64,000 nt of DNA, taken from Pelagicoccus sp. SDUM812005. GTDB taxonomy: Bacteria > Verrucomicrobiota > Verrucomicrobiia > Opitutales > Opitutaceae. The translations under genes were made by a program, and so were the position numbers. Positions 1-8,008 of this stretch are shown piece by piece; the stretch's first letter is position 1, and each line of letters starts with the position of its first letter. The notes under the pieces were generated by a model, which saw nothing but the letters and a program-made list of their open reading frames with translations, was not told the origin of the DNA and did not search any database. The stretch lies in assembly GCF_031127875.1 (NCBI RefSeq), contig NZ_JARXIA010000019.1, positions 1 through 64,000 on the forward strand. Reading direction: 5' to 3'.

Positions 1-117
1 GCGGTTCAGTTCCGCTCTGCTATCGCGCCTGAAGGCGGCGTACTGTCGCTTGTGTCTCGGATTTTGGATACGGCGAACTTGCCCGGTGCCGTGCTCTGCT
101 GGCTGGCTTTGATGTGA
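1..117 (+). CDS. possible C-terminal end of an upstream gene (partial)
   Basis: Frame 1 is open from the first base to a TGA at 115-117 and would encode 38 residues ending in a hydrophobic stretch (LPGAVLCWLALM). The other two plus frames also stay open for part of this stretch, so the evidence is only an open frame at the window edge. No family is recognisable. If real, it is the last part of a gene that begins outside the window and precedes glgC by about 150 bases. Confidence 0.25.
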   Translation, partial: AVQFRSAIAPEGGVLSLVSRILDTANLPGAVLCWLALM

Positions 118-174
118 GACTTGGCGTGGGCTGAAAGCGGTTCGGAGTCGTTGGGCGTCGGGCGTCTCTTTAAA

Positions 175-207
175 TTCACAAAGCGTTCTTGGTTTTGTGG
201 TTGTGAA
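175..207. repeat. inverted repeat in the glgC leader
   Basis: TTCACAA at 175-181 is repeated in inverted form as TTGTGAA at 201-207. A second small hairpin can form at 232-259, where GCGTGGAA faces TTCC and ACGC, ending 12 bases before the glgC start. These could be an operator or leader RNA structure. There is no T-run, so a terminator is unlikely. Confidence 0.3.
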
Positions 208-271
208 CTTTACAAAGCTGGATAGGGTGTCGCGTGGAACTAGTTGATTCCAAACACGCTTAGAGAATATC

Positions 272-1552
272 ATGCAAAAAAAAGCAATTGCCGTAATTAT
301 GGGAGGTGGCCGTGGTTCGCGCCTCTATCCACTGACAAAAGAGCGCTGCAAGCCTGCCGTGCCGCTAGCGGGGAAGTACCGATTGGTCGATATCCCTATC
401 AGCAACTGTCTCAATTCCGGGATCAACAACATCTACTTGCTTACGCAGTTCAATACGGCATCGCTGCATCGCCACATCCAGGAGACCTACCGCTTCGATC
501 CGTTCGCAGGCGGCACCGTTGATATTCTCTCCGCGGAGCAGACGGAAAAGGGGGACAGCTGGTACCAAGGGACTGCTGACGCGGTACGCCAGAACATCCA
601 CCACTTTACCAACAGCGAATACGACTATGTCATTATCCTTTCGGGCGACCAGCTCTACCGCATGGACTATGACAAGATCATCGCCGAGCATATAAAGAAC
701 GATGCGGAGGTGACGGTTGCAGCGATTCCTTTTCCCGCGCAAAACTGCGGCGGCCTAGGGTTGATGCGCGTTTCCGAATCGCTCGAAATTACCGAGTTCG
801 TGGAAAAGCCGACCGACCCGAAGGTGATCGAAGGCTTGAAGATTCCGGAGAATATTGCCGGCACGCTCAAGACCAGCAACTCCAAGGAGTGCTGCCTGGC
901 TTCGATGGGTATCTACGTTTTCAATCGCAAAACCATGATCGACGCCCTCGATAATTCGATGACGGACTTCGGCAAGGAGGTGATTCCTTCCTTGCTTGGC
1001 ACATCCAAGCTCCGCGCCTCCATTTTCGAAGGGTACTGGGAAGATATCGGAACGGTTAAGGCGTTTTTCGATGCGAACTTGCAGCTCGCGGATCCTATGC
1101 CGCAATTCAACTTTTTCTCGCGCGGGCGTCCGATCTTCACCCGCGCTCGCTACCTTCCAGCCAGCAAGATCAATCGCTGTTCGATCAACCATGTTATCAT
1201 TGGCGATGGCTGCATCATTACCGACTCCTATCTCAAGCGCTGCGTGATCGGCATTCGCTCGGTGCTGCGCGAGGGTACTCGTCTCGAAAACGTCATCATG
1301 ATGGGGGCCGACGATTTCGAAAGCGCGGAGGACCGTCGCCAAAACAAGGAGCTAGGGCGTCCGGACGTGGGCGTGGGCCTCAACTGCGAAATCAAGAATG
1401 CCATCATCGATAAGGGCGCTCGCATAGGTGACAACGTGAAGTTGAACCCCGAAGGGAAGCCGGACATGTACGAAAAGAACGGCGTCTTTGTGAGGGACGG
1501 CGTGGTTATCGTGACCAAGAACACCTGCGTGCCCTCGAACACGGTATTTTAA
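272..1552 (+). CDS. glgC: glucose-1-phosphate adenylyltransferase (ADP-glucose pyrophosphorylase)
   Basis: This enzyme makes ADP-glucose from glucose-1-phosphate and ATP, the committed cytosolic step of bacterial glycogen synthesis. The N-terminus carries the nucleotidyltransferase signature GGGRGSRLYPLTKERCKPAV at residues 11-30, followed by the regulatory/substrate block around YRLVDIPISNC. The central part has the LSGDQLYRMDY block with the catalytic Asp. The last third, with INRCSINHVIIGDGC and similar hexapeptide-like repeats, is the left-handed beta-helix domain. The length of 426 residues is normal. The style resembles the cyanobacterial/plant-like branch. The ATG at 272 puts the pyrophosphorylase core at the usual distance from the start. 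No other glycogen genes are visible; a universal stress gene follows after 14 bases. Confidence 0.95.
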   Translation: MQKKAIAVIMGGGRGSRLYPLTKERCKPAVPLAGKYRLVDIPISNCLNSGINNIYLLTQFNTASLHRHIQETYRFDPFAGGTVDILSAEQTEKGDSWYQGTADAVRQNIHHFTNSEYDYVIILSGDQLYRMDYDKIIAEHIKNDAEVTVAAIPFPAQNCGGLGLMRVSESLEITEFVEKPTDPKVIEGLKIPENIAGTLKTSNSKECCLASMGIYVFNRKTMIDALDNSMTDFGKEVIPSLLGTSKLRASIFEGYWEDIGTVKAFFDANLQLADPMPQFNFFSRGRPIFTRARYLPASKINRCSINHVIIGDGCIITDSYLKRCVIGIRSVLREGTRLENVIMMGADDFESAEDRRQNKELGRPDVGVGLNCEIKNAIIDKGARIGDNVKLNPEGKPDMYEKNGVFVRDGVVIVTKNTCVPSNTVF

Positions 1553-1566
1553 ACGCTTATTTTCCG

Positions 1567-2409
1567 ATGAAGATCCTCGCTTGCATAGACGGCTCCCAAT
1601 ATTCCCAAAGTTGCTGCGAATACGCTGCCTGGGTGGCTAGCCGTATGAAGGCGTCGATCGACGTCGTTTACGTCACAGATCTGCGGCAGTTCGAAATTCC
1701 GTTCGTCGCGGATCTTAGCGGTAGCCTTGGGCTGCAGCCTTACCAATCGATCATGGGGGAGCTGCAGCAGCTCGAAGAGCAAAAGGCTTCCCTCGTATTG
1801 GAGAGGGCTGAGAGTTTGCTTCGCAAGGCGGGGTACGAGGGCGCTGTTTCGCGTATCCACAAGACGGGTTTTTTGGTCGATTCCTTGAGTGAACTGGAGG
1901 AGTCGGCGGAGTTGATCGTAATTGGCAAGCGTGGAGAAAACGCGAATTTCGCGGCTGAGCACCTCGGTTCCACCATGGAGCGTGTGGTGCGGGCTTCGAG
2001 CAAGCCCTGTCTGGTTGCGTCTCGGGCGTTCCAGCCGGTCGAAAAGGTGCTCTTGGCCTACGAGAACGTAGCCAGCTGCAACGCTGCGATAGACTACTTT
2101 TGCAATTCGATCTGCTTTTCGGACATCGAGCTTCACTTGGTAAGCGTATCCAAGAAAGATGACGAGGGTGACGTGTTGAGCGAGTTGAAGGCGGCGGAGG
2201 ATCGCCTGCGTTCGGCAGGCTTGAGGGTGACTTGCCAGATGCTGCATGGAGCGGTGGCTCCCGAGCTTTCCGAATACGCTAAGGAGACGGGAATCGGCAT
2301 GTTGGCCATGGGGGCGTACGGACATTCCAAGATTCGCCACCTGATCATTGGAAGCACCACTACGGAGATTCTCCGGGATTGTCGTTTGCCTACTTTGCTG
2401 TTCCGTTAG
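1567..2409 (+). CDS. tandem-domain universal stress protein (UspA family)
   Basis: A 280-residue cytosolic protein made of two UspA folds in tandem. Both halves keep the ATP-binding pattern G-x2-G-x9-G-S/T: GKRGENANFAAEHLGST ends domain 1 and GAYGHSKIRHLIIGST ends domain 2. It therefore probably binds ATP at two sites, as in the ATP-binding Usp subgroup. Start is the ATG at 1567, which begins directly with the first beta strand (MKILACIDGS). It lies 14 bases after glgC and is probably co-transcribed. A role in stress survival alongside carbon storage is inferred; the molecular target is unknown. Confidence 0.9.
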   Translation: MKILACIDGSQYSQSCCEYAAWVASRMKASIDVVYVTDLRQFEIPFVADLSGSLGLQPYQSIMGELQQLEEQKASLVLERAESLLRKAGYEGAVSRIHKTGFLVDSLSELEESAELIVIGKRGENANFAAEHLGSTMERVVRASSKPCLVASRAFQPVEKVLLAYENVASCNAAIDYFCNSICFSDIELHLVSVSKKDDEGDVLSELKAAEDRLRSAGLRVTCQMLHGAVAPELSEYAKETGIGMLAMGAYGHSKIRHLIIGSTTTEILRDCRLPTLLFR

Positions 2410-2477
2410 CTTACTTAGTGTTTTAGCGGATGCATTTGCATTTGAACGGCTTTTGCCGTTCTTATTGCGTTGCCTGA

Positions 2478-2511
2478 CGGAGCGTTCCCCGGTCCTTTTC
2501 GGACCGCTCCG
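2478..2511 (+). promoter_or_regulatory. hairpin directly upstream of the histidine kinase start
   Basis: CGGAGC (2478-2483) and GGTCC (2491-2495) pair with GGACC (2501-2505) and GCTCCG (2506-2511), giving an 11-bp stem with a 7-base bulge and a 5-base loop. No T-run follows, so it is not a classic terminator. It ends 17 bases before the preferred ATG at 2529 and 2 bases before an alternative ATG at 2514, so it could affect translation start choice. Confidence 0.4.
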
Positions 2512-2528
2512 AAATGGGTGCCTCTACG

Positions 2529-4262
2529 ATGAATAGCAGTACGCGAATCCAAACACGAAACTCCTTGATATTGCTTTTAGGGCTGGCGTTTATCGCCGTC
2601 CCGTTGGCGTTGTCTTTCGCGCGGGCTTTGGGGGAGTCTCGGTCGGTCGCTCATGATGCTCGCATTCTGTCGGAGGCGTTGCGTTCGAAGATCGATGCTG
2701 CCGACCTAGGGGGAGCTCATGACTCCTTGGAGATTGCGGAGGCGCAGCTCGAGGCGTTCGCCGCCCGAACTCAGTCTCGTTCCACGTTTCAAGGACTGTC
2801 GACGGTGAGTATGCTGAGCGTCGGGCTGGGGGCGGGAATGGTAATCTTCAGCCTGTATTCTTCTTTTAACTACGCTCGTAGGATGGATTCGGGGCTCGGC
2901 GTCCTGAATCGACTGTTGTCGGATGAGCCTTCGGTGGGGGGCGGTGGAGTGGAGGCGATCGCTTTGCCGCAGGTTCGCTCCTTGGCGGCGGAGCTTCAGT
3001 CGCGGTTGCGTTCGTTCGACGATTGGATCGAGCGATTGAACAACGACCGGACGGACGCTTTGTCCGAGCTGGAGAAGGAGCGCTTTTCCTTGTTGGAGAA
3101 ATTGTCCGAAAAATCGAAATCCGCTCGTTCCGCGGTGGATTTCAGCGCCAAGAAGGGAGATTTCTTGGCGACGATGTCCCATGAGATTCGCACTCCGATG
3201 AACGGCGTTTTAGCTGTCGCTGACGATTTGCTGAGTTATGACCTAGATCGGGAGATTGCGGACAAGGTCGAGATGATAAAGCTGTCCGGCGAGTCTTTGG
3301 TGCGAATCCTCGACGACGTGTTGGACTTTTCGAAGATCGAGGCCGGCAAGCTCGATGTGAAGCTGGAGTCCTTTGACTTCACCTTTGCCTGTAGCGCGAC
3401 GCACTCCCTCTTCAACGCATTGGCGCGGGAGAAGGGGCTGGATTACACGCTCTCGGTCGCTTCCGATGTTCCGCAGTATATATTGGGCGATTCCGTCCGC
3501 GTACGTCAGGTGATTGCGAATCTGTTGAGCAATGCCTTGAAGTTTACCGACGAGGGAGGCGTTTCTTTGACGATCAAGAAAGAGAGACGGGAGGCGGAAG
3601 GCTTGTTGATTTCGGTCGCCGACACTGGGATTGGCATCGATCCCAAATCCTTCGATCGATTGTTCGAGGCGTTCGGGCAGGCTGAAACGGGATTGGAGCA
3701 AAAGGGGACGGGCTTGGGGCTCGCGATTTCCAAGCGCCTGGCTTCGTTGATGGATGGTGAATTGAGCTACCGCGGCAATACGCCTACTGGGTCAGTATTC
3801 GATTTTTGGATTCCTTATTACGCGGGCACTCCGGTAGCTCAGGAGGTCGAACTTGCTCGCTCGGACGTCGTGGTGGAGGATGCGTGCATTTTGGTCGTGG
3901 AAGACAACCGGATTAACCAGCATGTCCTGGAGTCGCTCCTGGAGCGAGCTCGGCATCGAGTGCATATCGCTTCCAACGGGCTTGAGGCGTTGGAGTTGAT
4001 TGAGCAGCACGCATTCGATTTGATCTTTATGGATTGCCTGATGCCGAAGCTTGACGGCTTCGAGACGGCGAAGCGGATCCGTTCCCTGCCGGAGGGGCAT
4101 GCCAATCGCGGAACGCCGATCATTGCCTTGACGGCGAACGCCTTCGCTCACGATCGAGATCTGTGTTTCGATGCCGGTATGAACGACTTTCTTGCGAAGC
4201 CGGTGAAAAAGGAAACCTTGCTGGGCGCGGTGAACTACTATTGCCGGGCGAAAAACGGCTGA
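2529..4262 (+). CDS. membrane-bound hybrid sensor histidine kinase with receiver domain
   Basis: Counted from the ATG at 2529, the 577-residue protein has a transmembrane helix at about 11-33, a short extracytoplasmic segment, and a second helix at about 93-113. A coiled-coil linker (165-205) leads into a HisKA domain with the phospho-acceptor His218 in MSHEIRTPMNG. The HATPase domain has its N box (NLLSNALKFT), G1 box (VADTGIGID) and G2 box (KGTGLGLAI). A C-terminal receiver domain follows, with acidic residues in VVEDNRINQ and phospho-acceptor Asp502 in FMDCLMPKLDG. There is no Hpt domain, so a separate phosphotransfer protein is expected. The sensor segment of about 60 residues is small, so the signal may be sensed in or near the membrane. 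No cognate regulator lies nearby. The in-frame ATG at 2514 would add five residues. Confidence 0.92.
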   Translation: MNSSTRIQTRNSLILLLGLAFIAVPLALSFARALGESRSVAHDARILSEALRSKIDAADLGGAHDSLEIAEAQLEAFAARTQSRSTFQGLSTVSMLSVGLGAGMVIFSLYSSFNYARRMDSGLGVLNRLLSDEPSVGGGGVEAIALPQVRSLAAELQSRLRSFDDWIERLNNDRTDALSELEKERFSLLEKLSEKSKSARSAVDFSAKKGDFLATMSHEIRTPMNGVLAVADDLLSYDLDREIADKVEMIKLSGESLVRILDDVLDFSKIEAGKLDVKLESFDFTFACSATHSLFNALAREKGLDYTLSVASDVPQYILGDSVRVRQVIANLLSNALKFTDEGGVSLTIKKERREAEGLLISVADTGIGIDPKSFDRLFEAFGQAETGLEQKGTGLGLAISKRLASLMDGELSYRGNTPTGSVFDFWIPYYAGTPVAQEVELARSDVVVEDACILVVEDNRINQHVLESLLERARHRVHIASNGLEALELIEQHAFDLIFMDCLMPKLDGFETAKRIRSLPEGHANRGTPIIALTANAFAHDRDLCFDAGMNDFLAKPVKKETLLGAVNYYCRAKNG

Positions 4263-4328
4263 GCTGTTCTAGGGGGAGCGGTGTTCGAAGTCGATGGCTC
4301 CGCCTCTGGCGTGATTTTTGTCCGTTCC

Positions 4329-5141
4329 TTAGAGAAGCGGAAGGCGAACGAAGGAGATCTGGTTGACCAGGCTGTCGTAGAGGCGCGGCTTCTCCATGGG
4401 CTGAACCTTGATGAGTTCGATGATAGCGGCGTTGAGCTCGAGGAGCACGGAGTCGCTCAAGGTCATGTCGGACTTGAGGTTAGCGAGTTCGCAACGGTAG
4501 CTGAGCCAGTCTGCCTTGAATTGGAGGGCGTGGTATTGGCCGCTGACTTCTCTTTCGATTTTGCGGCAATCCTTGTTGGAGTATTCGCCTTCGAGCAATT
4601 CGCTGATCCGTAGGATCTGGGCTTGCTCAACCCAAGTGAGCTTCTCGGCTTCGACTTCGGTCAGCAGGCAGCGTAGTCGCATGATCGACTCGGAAAGCTC
4701 CTTTTTCTTGGTGCGTAGGGCGAGTCGGAGGGACTTGTGGCTCCAGTTGTTGAGGAAGCGGCCTACGAGCAGGAAGCGCCCTTCGTGGCTGAGCTTGTTG
4801 AGGGGGTGGTGAGGCGAGGAGAAGCGCGGCGTGAAGTTCGCGTGGTAGCGTTCGAGGCGAACTTGCAGGAAGCGTTCGAAGTCGGATACGCGGCGCGTGT
4901 AGGGGAGGTAGCGCCAGCAGTCTGCCAGCACGTTTTTGAGTTCGAAAAGGCGTTCGGCTTTGTTGTCGACGCCGGCGAGGAAAAGGTACTCGGAAATAAA
5001 GTTCGCGTAGTTGGAGGTCGCTTGCACGTAGGCGTGCACGTTTCCTCGGGCGGCTTTGCGAAACAGGGAGCGGATAAGACGGCGCTCGGGGGAGAAGGAG
5101 TCCTGCGACAAGCGCTGGACTCTGAACTTTCTGAGAGTCAT
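4329..5141 (-). CDS. unknown protein with sigma-region-2-like N-terminus
   Basis: I do not recognise a named family. Residues about 25-97 read like ECF sigma factor region 2. KAARGNVHAYVQATSNYANF resembles the opening helices, and the stretch from DNKAERLFELKN through LADCWRYLPYTRRVSDFERF resembles the helix that normally reads AEDLVQEVFLRAW followed by the F-x-x-W/L block. The remaining 170 residues are helical and charged, with no recognisable region 4 helix-turn-helix. The resemblance is by eye. It may be a diverged sigma factor or a protein that only kept the fold. It lies 63 bases downstream of another unknown gene on the same strand, presumably co-transcribed, and converges with the histidine kinase gene. 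Confidence 0.6.
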   Translation of the reverse strand: MTLRKFRVQRLSQDSFSPERRLIRSLFRKAARGNVHAYVQATSNYANFISEYLFLAGVDNKAERLFELKNVLADCWRYLPYTRRVSDFERFLQVRLERYHANFTPRFSSPHHPLNKLSHEGRFLLVGRFLNNWSHKSLRLALRTKKKELSESIMRLRCLLTEVEAEKLTWVEQAQILRISELLEGEYSNKDCRKIEREVSGQYHALQFKADWLSYRCELANLKSDMTLSDSVLLELNAAIIELIKVQPMEKPRLYDSLVNQISFVRLPLL

Positions 5142-5204
5142 GCTACTAGATGGATCGTGTGGTCTAAAGGGAGTGACGAAAAGCTAGGCCAAAGTGGGGC
5201 GCGC

Positions 5205-5858
5205 CTAGTCTTCGTCGGAGCCTCTAGCGATTGTCGCGCGACAATCGTAAGTGACTCGAAGCCAAATTTCTCGAATATCGAAGAGACGAATTCGAGCATG
5301 CTTCACATAGAGTGAAAGCGATTCGGTTTGTAGTTTCTCAAAGTCGGAGAGCATGCCGAGGGCGGTGTTAAGGGACACCATTCCGCGTTTGAAGTAGGCG
5401 ATCGCCAAGGCGAAGTCGTCCATGTCCAATGCGGTTACGGCTAGCAGTCCGTAGTAGTCTGATTCTGTAAGTGCAGTCTGGTAGGAAAGGGCTTGGGCGG
5501 CGTCTACCGATTCGGGGGTGAGCGCCACGCGGCGTCCCCATTGTTCGACGAGCCATCCGTGCAGGGCCTTGCTGGATACGAAGAGGGGATGGCGGTGAAG
5601 GGTGTAGGGAACGCTTTGTTCGGGCTCCGCATCGCCGTCTTGCTCGAGGCCTTCGGGGCGAGGTTGCCAGCCCATGTAGAGCGCTACCTCGTCTAGCCGG
5701 TTAGAGCTGCGGATCAGTTTGCTGTAGATCGCTTGGTATTTCCTGACTTCGTCGGATTCGGACTGGAGGTACTGCTCCCAGTTGAATTCGTTCCAAGTGG
5801 ATTCCCAGCTTTCTTCCCACTCGTTGTTCGGGTTCGCGTCGCTCTCGTAATTTCCCAT
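5205..5858 (-). CDS. unknown acidic protein, helical C-terminal half
   Basis: A 217-residue protein with no recognised domain. The first 30 residues are acidic and rich in Trp and Asn (NEWEESWESTWNEFNWEQYL). The middle is proline- and glutamate-rich. Residues about 120-190 are helical and include one TPR-like unit (DMDDFALAIAYFKRGMVSLN). There is no signal peptide or membrane helix, so it is probably cytosolic. It is the first gene of a two-gene minus-strand unit with the sigma-2-like gene. A terminator-like hairpin lies in its leader, suggesting control by attenuation. The pairing could mean a regulator and its partner, but this is an inference. Confidence 0.6.
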   Translation of the reverse strand: MGNYESDANPNNEWEESWESTWNEFNWEQYLQSESDEVRKYQAIYSKLIRSSNRLDEVALYMGWQPRPEGLEQDGDAEPEQSVPYTLHRHPLFVSSKALHGWLVEQWGRRVALTPESVDAAQALSYQTALTESDYYGLLAVTALDMDDFALAIAYFKRGMVSLNTALGMLSDFEKLQTESLSLYVKHARIRLFDIREIWLRVTYDCRATIARGSDED

Positions 5859-5880
5859 TCGGTTCGTTTACTGGCTTTTT

Positions 5881-5918
5881 AAAAAAGTCGCCGAAACGTA
5901 AGAATGGGGTTTCGGCGA
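5881..5918 (-). terminator. terminator-like hairpin in the leader of the 5205-5858 gene
   Basis: TCGCCGAAAC (5888-5897) and GTTTCGGCGA (5909-5918) form a perfect 10-bp stem with an 11-base loop. Read on the minus strand, the stem is followed at once by CTTTTTT, giving the full form of an intrinsic terminator. It lies only about 25-30 bases before the start codon of the minus-strand gene, so it can only act on a transcript that begins in or beyond the spacer towards acylphosphatase. Attenuation control, or insulation from antisense transcription, are the two readings. Confidence 0.65.
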
Positions 5919-6042
5919 TGCAACTTAATATTGATAGTTATTATTCCCAATACGTTGTTCACAAAAGCGGGGAGGTTGAGAATTGGTTTCGCGGGAGATA
6001 TTTCGCTGGTGTCTTGCGTTTATGGCTGTTTATTAGGGGCTT

Positions 6043-6327
6043 ATGAATGATTCGGATTCGACTTTCTATCTTACGGCCTACTTTTCCGGCCACGTCCAAG
6101 GGGTGGGGTTCCGCTATTCGACTGCCCAGCTCGCCAAGGGCTTCGAGGTAACCGGGTTCGTGAAGAACCTGGCGGACGGGCGAGTTGAATTGGAGATCGA
6201 GGGCGAGGAAGACGAGTGTCGCGGCATGTTGGCCAGCGTGGAAGACGAGCTCGATGCGTACGTGCGCAAGACGGAGTGTTCGGTAGGCCGGCGCCCGCAG
6301 AGCTTTACCACTTTTCGGATCGCTTAG
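6043..6327 (+). CDS. acyP: acylphosphatase
   Basis: A small cytosolic enzyme that hydrolyses acyl phosphates. The signature [12 protein letters not shown] holds the catalytic Arg24, and [15 protein letters not shown] holds the catalytic Asn42. The length of 94 residues is typical. The ATG at 6043 follows GGGGC-rich sequence with no strong ribosome site, but starting there gives the normal N-terminal strand. The stop at 6327 is 2 bases before the proposed start of the ABC ATPase gene, so it is probably the first gene of that operon. Confidence 0.93.
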   Translation: MNDSDSTFYLTAYFSGHVQGVGFRYSTAQLAKGFEVTGFVKNLADGRVELEIEGEEDECRGMLASVEDELDAYVRKTECSVGRRPQSFTTFRIA

Positions 6328-6329
6328 CG

Positions 6330-7193
6330 TTGAAGGAGTCGGTCCAGGCAATCGAGCTGCGCGAGCTGACCAAGGACTTTCCGTTGATGGAAAGGGGTCG
6401 CTACTTGCGGGCAGTGGACGGGCTGACCTTGAGGATTCCAGAAAATTCGGTTTTCGGGCTTTTGGGGCCGAACGGGTCGGGTAAGAGCACGACCATTCGC
6501 ATGCTGCTAGGGCTGTCGGAGCCTTCTCGCGGCGAGATCCGCATCTTTGGCGCGTCGCCTCAAGAGGCGGAGGCGCGTCGCCGGGTCGGCTACCTGCCGG
6601 ACGCGCCCTACTATCACAAGTTTCTCACGGGGCGGGAGTTGCTGCGCTTCTTCGGCAAGTTGCTGGGCATGTCCCGGAGCGAATTGGAGAGGCGCGCGGA
6701 AGAGCTGCTGGCTCAATTTGGCTTGGCGGATGCAATGGATCGCAAGCTGGGCGCCTACTCGAAGGGAATGCTGCAACGGCTCGGCTTTGCCCAAGCGCTT
6801 TTGGGAGATCCGGATATTTTGGTCCTGGACGAACCGACTGCTGGAGTGGATCCAGTGGGAGCTGCGGAGGTGGGCGATTTCGTCCGTGGTTTGCGGGAGC
6901 AGGGCAAGACGGTGTTGCTGTGCTCGCACTTGCTGACGCAGGTGCAGGACTTGTGCGATGCGGTAGGCATTATGAACAAGGGGCGTCTGTTGGCGAGCGG
7001 GAGCATCGACGAGCTGCTCGGCGTCGGAGGAGACGCTCGCTTCGCGATCGAGGGATTGACGGGGTCCGAACTTGGCGAGGTGGCTCGCTTCGCGCAGGAA
7101 AAGGGAGGCGACTTGGTCCCGCTCGGCCAAAACCTGGAGGACCTTTTTCGCAGCTTGGTGAGCAAGGACGACCAGCGGGGAGGTGAAGCGTGA
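6330..7193 (+). CDS. ABC transporter ATP-binding protein (ABC-2 exporter type)
   Basis: The nucleotide-binding subunit of an ABC-2 type exporter. Walker A is GPNGSGKST (about residues 46-54), the signature is YSKGMLQRLG in place of LSGGQ, Walker B is ILVLDEPTAGVDP, and the switch histidine is in LLCSHLL. A C-terminal extension of about 80 residues is typical of the CcmA/DrrA-like group. The start is uncertain. No ATG lies between the acyP stop and the conserved AIELRELTKDF, so I chose the in-frame TTG at 6330. The ATG at 6216 would lie inside acyP and add 38 unlikely residues. It overlaps the permease gene by 4 bases, which indicates translational coupling. Confidence 0.88.
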   Translation: MKESVQAIELRELTKDFPLMERGRYLRAVDGLTLRIPENSVFGLLGPNGSGKSTTIRMLLGLSEPSRGEIRIFGASPQEAEARRRVGYLPDAPYYHKFLTGRELLRFFGKLLGMSRSELERRAEELLAQFGLADAMDRKLGAYSKGMLQRLGFAQALLGDPDILVLDEPTAGVDPVGAAEVGDFVRGLREQGKTVLLCSHLLTQVQDLCDAVGIMNKGRLLASGSIDELLGVGGDARFAIEGLTGSELGEVARFAQEKGGDLVPLGQNLEDLFRSLVSKDDQRGGEA

Positions 7194-8008
7194 GAGGGGC
7201 TTGCGATCGAATTGCCGCCATTGCGGGCAACACTTATCGGGAGGCGATCCGGATGCGTCTGTTTTTGCTGCTGGCGGTCAGCGGCATCGTGTCTTTGGTG
7301 GGAGGGCTGTACTTCCAGGAGTTCAATCTTGGATCCTCCGAGTTGCGCTTCATCGCGGACTTCGGTTTCGGTGCTATGACCTTGTTGGGGTCGATCGTGA
7401 CAGTGGTCGCCACGGTGCAGCTTCTTTACGGAGAAATCGAGCATCGCACTATTCTTCCCATCCTTTCGAAGCCGGTAAGCCGAGGGGAGTTTCTGCTGGG
7501 CAAGCTCCTGGGGGCATGGCTGACGATATGCTCGTTTATCGGGATCCTGACGCTTGCCTTGCTTGCGGCCTTGTGGATCCGGCAGTGGCAGATGCCGGAT
7601 CTCGGCGAGGAGGCTCTCTTGGAGCAAGGCGCTGTGAGCTCTTCGGGGGTGTTGCTTTTCGCGCTGATGCAGTGCTTTCGCCTGATGGTGCTGGCTAGTG
7701 TTACGGCTTTCTTTTCGGCGTATGCGAGCTCGTCGCTGTTCGCCGTTTTTATGGGCTTTTTCGTTTGGGTGATCGGGCAGTTGCGCGGATCTTTGGATGC
7801 CCAGTGGGGAGAGGGAATCGGGCAGAGTCTGCTCAAGACGCTGACTCTTTTGATCCCGGACTTTCGTATTTTCGACTTGGGAGCTTATGCGTTCGGCGAA
7901 GCCGAGGCCTCTTTGGTTTCGTTGCTCGGGCTGGTCCTTTATGCCGTTGTTTACGCGGCGCTCTATGGTAGCTTGGCGGCTGTGGTCCTGAAGAATCGTG
8001 AATTTTAA
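7190..8008 (+). CDS. ABC-2 type transporter permease
   Basis: A 272-residue integral membrane protein with about six predicted helices, including LFLLLAVSGIVSLVGGLYF and a strongly hydrophobic end (LVSLLGLVLYAVVYAALYGS). The motif TYREAIRMRLF before the first helix and ILPILSKPVSRGEFLLGKLLG after the second are typical of ABC-2 permeases of the NatB/ABC2_membrane group. The GTG at 7190 overlaps the ATPase stop. The substrate is not evident. Confidence 0.88.
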   Translation: MRGACDRIAAIAGNTYREAIRMRLFLLLAVSGIVSLVGGLYFQEFNLGSSELRFIADFGFGAMTLLGSIVTVVATVQLLYGEIEHRTILPILSKPVSRGEFLLGKLLGAWLTICSFIGILTLALLAALWIRQWQMPDLGEEALLEQGAVSSSGVLLFALMQCFRLMVLASVTAFFSAYASSSLFAVFMGFFVWVIGQLRGSLDAQWGEGIGQSLLKTLTLLIPDFRIFDLGAYAFGEAEASLVSLLGLVLYAVVYAALYGSLAAVVLKNREF

